Positions 1 through 5,980 of a stretch of DNA of 7,920 bases are shown here, one piece after another. The translations under genes were made by a program, and so were the position numbers. The DNA is from Candidatus Aenigmatarchaeota archaeon. Its GTDB lineage: Archaea > Aenigmatarchaeota > Aenigmatarchaeia > QMZP01. How positions within the stretch are numbered: the first letter of the stretch is position 1; the number at the start of each line of letters is the position of its first letter. Location: assembly GCA_016202745.1 (NCBI GenBank), contig JACQOB010000041.1, forward strand, positions 1 through 7,920. Direction: 5' to 3'. The notes under the pieces are model-generated. The model did no database searches and was not told where the DNA came from. It saw nothing but the letters and a program-made list of their open reading frames with translations.

Positions 1-421
1 CATAATACTTCTGCTGATAACCATCGCCCTGGCAGGCGCAGCATACACCTACCTGAGCATCTACTTCCAGGGCAGCACGGCGAAAACAATCCAAGTTAGC
101 GATGCCTTCTGTGCAAGTGGCGGCGTTGCAACAGTAGTGTTGAGCAACGTGGGAACACAAACATTGACAATATCACCCGCAAACCCCTGCGTATTACCAA
201 ATGCTATTGCCACGACAACAAACAGCCAGGCATGCGGCGATATAACCGTTGTAAAGACCAATGGCAATTTCGGTGCTGCCGCTGCATTCCAGAGCGGCTC
301 TGTAACGAGAAATGGCAATGTTGCATTCAAAGATACCTGCGGCTCTGGAACAACATGCGACTACAGGTTCATCGTCTCAGGCACGGCAATAGGCGCCCAA
401 CAGGCATCGGTAAGGTGCTAA
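1..421 (+). CDS. Cys-rich type IV pilin-like protein, 5'-truncated by the window
   Basis: The open frame enters from the left edge (first full codon at base 2) and ends at TAA 419-421, giving about 139 visible residues. It begins inside a hydrophobic helix containing ITIALAGAAYTYLSIYF, followed by a soluble Ser/Thr/Asn/Gly-rich domain. This is the layout of an archaeal type IV pilin or archaellin-like subunit whose leader and helix start lie outside the window. The helix end (AGAAYTYLS) resembles that of the next gene (VGAAYVWGV), which suggests a shared N-terminal module. Six cysteines are visible (in FC, NPC, QAC, DTC, TTC and a C-terminal VRC). They could form three disulfides in the extracellular head; this is inference. 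An ATG at 137 lies inside the frame but would discard the helix, so I do not use it. The specific function (major pilin, minor pilin or adhesin) cannot be told. Confidence 0.7.
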   Translation, partial: IILLLITIALAGAAYTYLSIYFQGSTAKTIQVSDAFCASGGVATVVLSNVGTQTLTISPANPCVLPNAIATTTNSQACGDITVVKTNGNFGAAAAFQSGSVTRNGNVAFKDTCGSGTTCDYRFIVSGTAIGAQQASVRC

Positions 422-436
422 GTTCTTTGCCCTTCG

Positions 437-444
437 TTTTAATA
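437..444 (+). promoter_or_regulatory. TATA-like box for the gene starting at 467
   Basis: TTTTAATA is centred about 26 bases upstream of the ATG at 467, the spacing expected if transcription starts at or next to the start codon (leaderless mRNA). No Shine-Dalgarno sequence is obvious. A second AT-rich block (GTATATTTA, about 459-467) could instead drive a transcript that starts downstream and uses the internal ATG at 518. Confidence 0.45.
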
Positions 445-466
445 ACAGGCAGGGGTAAGTATATTT

Positions 467-1144
467 ATGGTCAGGTTAATCTGCCGACATTCTACAACTG
501 CCAATAGTCGGCCCGGCATGAGCGGCCAGATAGAACCCATAACACTGGTCATAATCACCGGTATGGTCATAGCGCTTGTGGGCGCCGCCTATGTGTGGGG
601 GGTCCCCCTGATACAGAAGAGGACTGCGACCACGGATTTTGCCTCCGCCGAGAGGTTCATAATAGACCTTGACAAGGCCATAATTGACGTGGCCAACAGG
701 GGAGGCGGGGAGAGGAGCGTGGTGATCCCCAAAGGGATTGTCCGTATGGTGCCTGACATCAGCGACCCTCTTGACCCGCAGTATGCTGACAGGAATTCAG
801 CCATACTAGAGGTCTCGGTGGACCAGCCGCTGGTGCTTGACGCAACGGTCCCCATAAGGACGCTGTTCCTGGGCGATGTCGGGAAGTTCGGCGAGGCGGA
901 GCCGCGGGTTATGGAGCTGGAGGTGGTAAGGGAGGGCACGCGATACAGGATGTCCCTCAAGGCCCAGTACAGGGAACTGGACACAGCCACCGCGCCTCTG
1001 AGGGGCTTCAGGATAAGGCTCAACCAGGTGGGCAATTCAATCGCCACGGACAGGGTGGTAGTCTCCTACGGGGGAAACGTGAGGGGCGTTGCGGCCAACG
1101 GAGGGGAATTGACGATAACAAACATTAACCTGGAGCTTGAATAA
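467..1144 (+). CDS. Pilin-like protein with class III (prepilin) signal peptide
   Basis: 225 residues. The N terminus is a polar, basic leader (residues 1-20, ending SRPGMSG) followed by QIEPITLVIITGMVIALVG, a single hydrophobic helix (about 25-45). The Gly-Gln junction followed by Glu and a long helix is characteristic of archaeal type IV prepilins cleaved by a FlaK/PibD/EppA-type peptidase; I predict cleavage after G20. The rest (about 50-225) is a soluble domain rich in beta-type alternation, with a short amphipathic stretch FIIDLDKAIIDVANRGGG. The ATG at 467 fits the upstream TATA-like box, but ATG 518 (MSGQIEPI) would give a minimal three-residue leader and is a real alternative. The position directly upstream of the assembly ATPase supports a role as minor pilin or FlaF/FlaG-like stator component. 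That assignment is inference, and I do not recognise a named family for the head domain. Confidence 0.72.
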   Translation: MVRLICRHSTTANSRPGMSGQIEPITLVIITGMVIALVGAAYVWGVPLIQKRTATTDFASAERFIIDLDKAIIDVANRGGGERSVVIPKGIVRMVPDISDPLDPQYADRNSAILEVSVDQPLVLDATVPIRTLFLGDVGKFGEAEPRVMELEVVREGTRYRMSLKAQYRELDTATAPLRGFRIRLNQVGNSIATDRVVVSYGGNVRGVAANGGELTITNINLELE

Positions 1145-1155
1145 CCGGTGGCTGG

Positions 1156-1163
1156 TTTTTATC
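1156..1163 (+). promoter_or_regulatory. TATA-like box for the gene starting at 1186
   Basis: TTTTTATC is centred about 26 bases upstream of ATG 1186, the same spacing as at 437-444. It lies in the 41-base gap after the preceding stop codon. This suggests separate, leaderless transcription of the small pilin-like gene. No ribosome binding site is seen before the ATG. Confidence 0.45.
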
Positions 1164-1185
1164 TCCTCCTGCACATACAGAATAT

Positions 1186-1674
1186 ATGAATTCTAATAAC
1201 CAGAAGGGTCAAAGTCACTGCCGGCTTTATCCAATGGGGACAGGCCGGAAGGGCCAGATTCTGCTGTTCCAGCACGTCCTGCTCTTCACGATCGGCGTCG
1301 CCCTGTTCATGATACTGCTTGTTGTTTTCAACATATACCAGGCCCATTACAATACGCAGGCGGTCAATGACCAGATAAAGAGCGTAAGGGATGTGCTGGT
1401 GTCCAACATCATAAAGCTGCTGGAGAAGGAGGGCGATTCCTCCGTTGTCATCGAACTCCCACAGAAGCTGGGCGACGAGGAATATTCCATAGAGCTTACC
1501 AATGCAGGCCTCAACATCACCACCCTCAAGACCGGCACGAGCCTCTTCTCCAACATGTTCCATATCAATGAAACGGAAACCGGCGGGCAGAAGCCCGAAT
1601 TCCGCGGAAGGGCCATAAGCAGGCGTGGCCAGCTGATAATATTTAAGACGGGCAGGACAATTATAATCAGCTAG
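1186..1674 (+). CDS. Small pilin-like protein with RKG|Q prepilin peptidase site
   Basis: 162 residues. The motif GRKGQILLFQHVLLFTIGV (from residue 20) contains a textbook class III signal: two basic residues, Gly, then Gln and a hydrophobic helix reaching about residue 50. Cleavage is predicted after G23. The segment after the helix (about 55-85, VNDQIKSVRDVLVSNIIKLLEKEG) looks helical, followed by a small beta-rich head and a basic C terminus. The leader contains an earlier QKGQ (residues 6-9) not followed by a hydrophobic helix, so it is unlikely to be the processing site. ATG 1186 matches the TATA spacing. ATG 1234 (MGTGRKGQ) would give a shorter and more typical six-residue leader and cannot be excluded. 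Probably a minor pilin or an archaellum-type accessory filament protein; no named family is recognised. Confidence 0.7.
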   Translation: MNSNNQKGQSHCRLYPMGTGRKGQILLFQHVLLFTIGVALFMILLVVFNIYQAHYNTQAVNDQIKSVRDVLVSNIIKLLEKEGDSSVVIELPQKLGDEEYSIELTNAGLNITTLKTGTSLFSNMFHINETETGGQKPEFRGRAISRRGQLIIFKTGRTIIIS

Positions 1675-1677
1675 AGC

Positions 1678-1728
1678 CTACCGGCGATGGAGTGCCTGCC
1701 GACGATGTTATCGTCGGGTCCATGGTAG
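1678..1728 (+). other. Two-tier hairpin element between pilin-like gene and ATPase gene
   Basis: A perfect 8-bp stem CCGACGAT / ATCGTCGG (1699-1706 with 1710-1717) closes a GTT loop. Outside it, ATGGA (1687-1691) pairs with TCCAT (1719-1723) and CTACC (1678-1682) pairs with GGTAG (1724-1728), leaving GGCG as a bulge. The inner 24 bases (1692-1715) recur with compensatory change at 7897-7920. It starts just after the upstream stop codon and ends about 20 bases before the next TATA-like box. It could be a 3'-end or terminator structure, a regulatory RNA element, or a dispersed repeat; the sequence does not decide. Confidence 0.55.
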
Positions 1729-1747
1729 CCGGACTTACCGTTTCACC

Positions 1748-1755
1748 ATATTTAT
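1748..1755 (+). promoter_or_regulatory. TATA-like box for the secretion ATPase gene
   Basis: ATATTTAT is centred about 20 bases upstream of the ATG at 1772, slightly closer than the other boxes in this locus but still consistent with a leaderless or near-leaderless transcript. The proximity favours ATG 1772 over TTG 1763, which would lie too close to the box. Confidence 0.4.
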
Positions 1756-1771
1756 TCTATGGTTGTTTGTT

Positions 1772-4700
1772 ATGAAACTGAACGTGAAGAAGAACGCAGC
1801 CGGGAAGCCTCTTGCCATTGGCCCCATAAGGTTTAAGATAAATCCGCGGTTTCTCGCGCTTCGGTTCAGGAAGGGATACTTCCTCCTGATGGAAAGGAGA
1901 AGGAGGGCCATGACTGAGCAGATGAAGGCCATTGGCATCCCCCCATCCGAACAGATGTACTACCAGCAGTTCTTCATGGGAGGCATGGGAGGCGGGCCAG
2001 GAGGCAGAGGCGGCCAGGGCGGCGCAGGAGGCCAGGGCGGCGGGCCCGGCGGCGGAGGCGCAGGCGACAGCAGCGGAGGCTCGCAGGCAGCTGAAGTTGA
2101 GAAAAAAATTGTCCAGGTGGTGGAGATTGAGGGCTTTAACCTCCCGACAGAGGAGGGTTATGAGAGCAAGATAAACATCATCCCCGGGAGGAAGGAAGCG
2201 CTGGCTGGCGTAAACATAAGCTACCCGCTCATACCGAAGAACCCCAAGAGGGGTGAAGAGATATTCGCCTCTGTAAACATAAGGTGGGACAGGACAACAG
2301 GCGAAGTCATATACAATGTCATCCAGCCGCCCCTGAGCGATGAGGACAGGGCGATAGTGGAGAAGGTCAAGAGGGACCTGGAGGAGAGGCTTGACATTGA
2401 CTTCATCAAGCTGGGCCCGATAAAGGCCAAGAACATGCTCGTCGACGAGATAAGCCAGGCGCTCGTGAAATACAAGACAATAACGCCTGAAAGGAAGACG
2501 CTGATAATCTTTTACATAGAGAGGGACGTGATAGGGTACGGGAAGCTGGAGGCCATAATGAACGACCCGAACATTGAGGACATATCCTGCGACGGCATCC
2601 GCATACCGCTTTTCGTTTACCACAGGGACCCCAAGCTCGGCTCGCTGAAGACCAATGTCTGGTTTGACACGGCAGAGGAGCTGAACCTGTTTGTCTCCAG
2701 GCTTGCCCAGAAGTGCAAGAAGACCATATCCATTGCAGAGCCGCTGCTTGACGCCACGCTGCCTGACGGCTCAAGGGTGCAGGCCACGCTGGGCACGGAC
2801 ATCGCCAGGAAGGGGTCCAATTACACGATCAGGAAATTCACGGAACTTCCGCTCACCCCAACCCACATGCTGAAGTACGGGACATTGAATTCAATGCAGC
2901 TGGCATACCTGTGGCTGGCAATTGAGAACGGCATGTCTGTCCTCGTGTCGGGAGGGACAGCCACAGGCAAGACATCCCTCATGAACTCGCTTTCGCTTTT
3001 CATCAGGCCCAACCTGAAGGTCGTCTCAATAGAGGACACGGCGGAGCTCAGGCTGCCGCACCCCCACTGGATACCCCATGTCGCAAGGACGGCAATTGGC
3101 AGCGGGGTAAGCAAGAAGGGCGAGGTGACGCTGTTCGACCTGCTGAGGTCATCCCTCAGGCAGAGGCCGGATTACATAATCGTCGGGGAGGTCAGGGGTA
3201 AGGAGGCATTTGTGCTGTTCCAGCAGATGGCCTCAATACCAGGCGAGGAAAAGGTCATGATAATGAACGGCAGCAATCTGGAGCGGCTGCCTATCGGTTC
3301 CATCCAGAACGGGAAGAGCTACCGCATACCGACAATAGACCCTGACACGCTTAAGATGACTTTCTTGCCGTTGAAAATGAATGTTGAGCATCCAGCCACG
3401 GCAGAGCTCTTTAAGATAACAACGGAAACAGGCAGGGAAATAACGGCAAAAGGATCCCACTCGCTGTTTACACTCAGAGACGGCGAAATCGAGCCTGTGA
3501 TAATATCCGAAAGCAAGCCAGGAGACGAGATACTGATACCAGCTACCATGCCATCCGGATATAATGATATCAATGAACTGAACCTTTTGGAGCTGCTGCC
3601 TGACATAAGGGTTTACTCACCTTCTTGCATAAAACAAGCGAGCAGAAAGCTGGGATTCGAGAAGGCGTCAAAAATAGCCGGCTTCGCGACAATATCCAAT
3701 TATTACGGTGTAAATAACTGCGCGCTGCCTGCCGGAAAATTCAAGATGCTAATGGAAGAGGCAAAGCTGGATTATGATACAAAGCAGGTTAACGTCAGGT
3801 TTGGCAGAAGGTCATCAGTCAGGCCTGCCGCATTTGAAATTACGCCTGAATTCCTGAGGCTGCTCGGGTATCATATCTCAGAAGGCAGCATCAATATTGC
3901 GCACAAAAACAACTCAATGGCGATGTACAACAAGGATGAAAAGGTCCTGATGGATATGAGGCATTGCATAATGGCAGTCACAGGAAAGAAGCCTAAAGAG
4001 AGGATAACGGCCGGCTTCGGCACAGCCACCGAATTGCGATTCAGCGACAAGACGCTGTTCGAGATTTTCAGAAGATTCTGCAAGGCAAAATCCGACATAA
4101 AACAGGTTCCGGGATTCATTTTCGGGCTTTCAAAGGAGAGGATAGGCCATTTCCTTTCAGGCCTGTACGCTGGCGACTCCTCTGTGGAAGAGAAGAAGAT
4201 TGTCTATTACACAACGTCCAGGCAGCTTGCGGAGGACGTGTCCACCCTGCTGCTGGCATATGGCATAGTGGCCAGGATGAGAAACAGGAAAAGGGCGGGC
4301 AGGAAAACAACTGATTACGAGATTGCGATCTATAGGGAAGACGACAGGAAGGAATTTGCCTTATATGTAAGGCCTGTCGGAAAGGAAGTCAGAATTAAGG
4401 GAACTGGAAAGGGCGCAGACAGGAGAAAAACAGGCGATGTCTACCTTGACAGGATACAGTCAATAGAGAAAATAACATTGGAGAAGCCTGTACCAGTATT
4501 TGACCTCTCAGTCCCGCCAACCCAGAACTTCATAGGCGGTTTTGGAGGCGTCTTGCTTCACAACACCGGCCACCCCTCTCTCGCCACAATCCACGCCGCC
4601 ACGTTCCAGCAGCTTATAGACAGGCTCATAACGCCACCCATCTCACTGCCGCCTACACTCATAGAGAACGTCAATATTATTGTCTTCCTTGTGCTGGCGA

Positions 4701-5047
4701 GGGTCAAGGGCCGCTACCTGAGGAGGGCCGACGCGGTGATGGAAGTGGTGGGCATCCAGGGCGACAAGCCCCTTACAAGGAAGGTCTTTGAGTGGAAGCC
4801 CGGCCAGGATTCGTATGAGATAGCGGAGAAATCCGTGATCCTGGAATCCATTGCCAAGAGGCAGGGCATGACAGAGGACTCCATAAAGGAGGAGATTGTA
4901 AGGAGAAGAAGGATACTCGAATGGATGGTGGAGCAGAACATCACAGACTACAGGGACGTGGCCAGGGTAATCTCCACCTACTATTCCAACCCGCAGAAGA
5001 TAGTGTCAATTGTCACAGGCGGGAAAGTTGAACCAGATGAGGACTGA
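1772..5047 (+). CDS. Type II/IV secretion (archaellum/pilus) ATPase, FlaI/TadA/KlbA-like, containing an intein
   Basis: The precursor is 1091 residues; removing the intein (residues 488-931) leaves a 647-residue ATPase that would power filament assembly at the cytoplasmic face. Residues 1-60 are basic and partly hydrophobic. Residues about 69-103 form a Gly-rich low-complexity linker. The catalytic domain begins near 245 (FYIERDVIGYGKL) and includes Walker A GGTATGKT (394-401, Lys400). An Asp-box region with acidic residues (IEDTAELRLPHPHW) follows, then the Walker B region RPDYIIVGEVRGKEA (from 465) with Glu473. The His box TGHPSLATIHA starts at 932, after the intein. The C-terminal part (about 940-1091) is the usual ATPase tail. 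I chose ATG 1772; an in-frame TTG at 1763 adds three residues but is less likely. The following two platform genes support the role. Whether the filament is a pilus, an archaellum or a secretion machine is unknown, because no other diagnostic genes are visible. Confidence 0.92.
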   Translation: MKLNVKKNAAGKPLAIGPIRFKINPRFLALRFRKGYFLLMERRRRAMTEQMKAIGIPPSEQMYYQQFFMGGMGGGPGGRGGQGGAGGQGGGPGGGGAGDSSGGSQAAEVEKKIVQVVEIEGFNLPTEEGYESKINIIPGRKEALAGVNISYPLIPKNPKRGEEIFASVNIRWDRTTGEVIYNVIQPPLSDEDRAIVEKVKRDLEERLDIDFIKLGPIKAKNMLVDEISQALVKYKTITPERKTLIIFYIERDVIGYGKLEAIMNDPNIEDISCDGIRIPLFVYHRDPKLGSLKTNVWFDTAEELNLFVSRLAQKCKKTISIAEPLLDATLPDGSRVQATLGTDIARKGSNYTIRKFTELPLTPTHMLKYGTLNSMQLAYLWLAIENGMSVLVSGGTATGKTSLMNSLSLFIRPNLKVVSIEDTAELRLPHPHWIPHVARTAIGSGVSKKGEVTLFDLLRSSLRQRPDYIIVGEVRGKEAFVLFQQMASIPGEEKVMIMNGSNLERLPIGSIQNGKSYRIPTIDPDTLKMTFLPLKMNVEHPATAELFKITTETGREITAKGSHSLFTLRDGEIEPVIISESKPGDEILIPATMPSGYNDINELNLLELLPDIRVYSPSCIKQASRKLGFEKASKIAGFATISNYYGVNNCALPAGKFKMLMEEAKLDYDTKQVNVRFGRRSSVRPAAFEITPEFLRLLGYHISEGSINIAHKNNSMAMYNKDEKVLMDMRHCIMAVTGKKPKERITAGFGTATELRFSDKTLFEIFRRFCKAKSDIKQVPGFIFGLSKERIGHFLSGLYAGDSSVEEKKIVYYTTSRQLAEDVSTLLLAYGIVARMRNRKRAGRKTTDYEIAIYREDDRKEFALYVRPVGKEVRIKGTGKGADRRKTGDVYLDRIQSIEKITLEKPVPVFDLSVPPTQNFIGGFGGVLLHNTGHPSLATIHAATFQQLIDRLITPPISLPPTLIENVNIIVFLVLARVKGRYLRRADAVMEVVGIQGDKPLTRKVFEWKPGQDSYEIAEKSVILESIAKRQGMTEDSIKEEIVRRRRILEWMVEQNITDYRDVARVISTYYSNPQKIVSIVTGGKVEPDED
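3233..4564 (+). mobile_element. Intein with LAGLIDADG homing endonuclease inside the secretion ATPase
   Basis: The 444-residue insertion is in frame and separates QQMA from TGHPSLATIHA; joining these restores the continuous ATPase sequence. It starts with Ser1 (SIPGEEKVMI, block A-like). A block B region ITAKGSHSLF contains His76. It ends with a block F region VFDLSVPPTQNF (Asp424) and block G VLLHN (His443, Asn444), followed by Thr+1 of the host. Two dodecapeptide motifs of a LAGLIDADG endonuclease are visible, LLGYHISEG (residues 210-218) and LSGLYAGDS (308-316), with acidic residues E217 and D315. Expected chemistry is protein self-splicing plus cleavage of intein-free alleles. By eye, the codons AAA and AGA are more frequent here than in the flanking extein, consistent with separate origin. 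Whether the endonuclease is active cannot be read from the sequence. Confidence 0.93.
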
Positions 5048-5075
5048 ACCGCCAGCCGGCGGCAATGCCCGGTTC
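5046..5075 (+). other. GC-rich hairpin just after the ATPase stop codon
   Basis: GAACCG (5046-5051, overlapping the stop codon) can pair with CGGTTC (5070-5075). A competing inner hairpin CCGCC / GGCGG (5049-5053 with 5058-5062) is also possible. No oligo-T tract follows, so a classical archaeal oligo-T terminator is not evident. It may be a 3'-end or stabilising structure. Confidence 0.3.
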
Positions 5076-5096
5076 CGCATACTGGTGCGCTATTCT

Positions 5097-5104
5097 GATA
5101 TATT
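5097..5104 (+). promoter_or_regulatory. TATA-like box for the platform gene pair
   Basis: GATATATT is centred about 24 bases upstream of ATG 5124, again giving a leaderless start. It would drive both platform genes, which are only 5 bases apart. A second AT-rich run (TTAATATAATAT, about 5112-5123) touches the start codon and is too close to be the TATA box for it. Confidence 0.45.
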
Positions 5105-5123
5105 CAGGGGCTTAATATAATAT

Positions 5124-5975
5124 ATGGCCCTCAACAAGCTGGCTGTAAAGCTGTTCGGCAGGCTCGCCGAGTATTCTCTTGACTATTTTGACAGCATAAA
5201 GGTGAGCATGCACAAGGCCGGCATGAGGATGCAGCTGCTCGAATATGTTTCCCTCATCTACCTTGCCGCGGCCATGGCGTTCATAGTGTCCCTCATAGGG
5301 GGCTCCATATTCCTCACGCTTCTCATACCATCCGCGCCCTTCACATTCACCATGTCAATAATCATATCGTTCATGGTAACGGGATTCACGTTCTTCATGG
5401 CCTACTATTACCCGACGCTCCTCGCAAAAAACAAGAAGACGAAGATAGACAGGAACCTGCCATTCGCCGTCTTTTACATGGCCACGTCAGCTTCGGCCGG
5501 CATAGACCCGCCGGAGATATTCAGGCTGCTGTCCCAGAGGGGGGGAGTGATAGGCAATGAGGCCAGCAAAATATACACGGATGTCAGGACCCTTGGCATG
5601 AACCTCGCGACAGCCCTGCAGAAGGCGGCGCAGCGCACGCCATCGGTATTGTGGTCCGAGCTGCTCTGGGGGATGTCCTCGGTTCTCACGACGGGCGGGA
5701 GCATTGACAAGTTCCTGGAAGGCAAGACAAGGACATTCATGAACCAGTACAGGCGCTCCCTTGAGGAATACTCAAAACAGATTGCCCTTTACACGGAGAT
5801 ATACATCACCCTCATAATCGTGGGCAGCCTGTTCTTCATCATACTCATCTCGATAGTCTCACCAATAATCGGGCAGGGAACGCTTTTCATACAGACACTC
5901 TTAGTGTTCTTCCTTGTCCCGCTGGTTTCCCTCGGCTTCATAATGATATTGAAGGGCATCTCGCCAAGGTCTTGA
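5124..5975 (+). CDS. Type II/IV secretion platform membrane protein, T2SSF domain (FlaJ/TadB/TadC-like), first of pair
   Basis: 283 residues. Order: an N-terminal amphipathic segment (1-38); two membrane helices (about 40-68 and 75-98); a cytoplasmic T2SSF-type helical domain (about 110-222), seen in the stretch NLPFAVFYMATSASAGIDPP (residues 111-130) and in LATALQKAAQRTP; then two further helices (about 223-247 and 253-277). The pattern of helices bracketing a domain of alternating amphipathic helices is that of the integral membrane platform that contacts the pilus or archaellum ATPase. The gene follows the ATPase by 76 bases and precedes a second T2SSF gene by 5 bases. Together the two products (594 residues) approximate one FlaJ-type protein with two T2SSF repeats. 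The ATG at 5124 is fixed by the TATA spacing. No signal peptide is needed. Confidence 0.85.
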   Translation: MALNKLAVKLFGRLAEYSLDYFDSIKVSMHKAGMRMQLLEYVSLIYLAAAMAFIVSLIGGSIFLTLLIPSAPFTFTMSIIISFMVTGFTFFMAYYYPTLLAKNKKTKIDRNLPFAVFYMATSASAGIDPPEIFRLLSQRGGVIGNEASKIYTDVRTLGMNLATALQKAAQRTPSVLWSELLWGMSSVLTTGGSIDKFLEGKTRTFMNQYRRSLEEYSKQIALYTEIYITLIIVGSLFFIILISIVSPIIGQGTLFIQTLLVFFLVPLVSLGFIMILKGISPRS

Positions 5976-5980
5976 TTTGA

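Noticed and set aside
589..1047. Minus-strand open frame of 152 codons
   Set aside because: It is opposite the pilin-like gene with its clear prepilin leader; the Ser-rich translation has no domain signature.
1678..1728. Possible tRNA fragment or split tRNA half in the spacer
   Set aside because: No GTTC T-loop signature, D arm or acceptor stem can be recognised around the hairpin.
1763..1771. TTG start for the ATPase three codons upstream
   Set aside because: ATG 1772 is in frame, has better start identity and better spacing from the TATA-like box.
1757..2623. Long minus-strand open frame of 288 codons
   Set aside because: It lies fully opposite the ATPase N-terminal coding region, whose plus frame has clear domain content. 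The minus frame has no recognisable domain and is a GC-driven shadow.
3233..4564. Insertion read as an extra ATPase domain or a fused gene
   Set aside because: Splice-junction residues, block F/G motifs and two LAGLIDADG motifs identify an intein, and removing it restores the His box.
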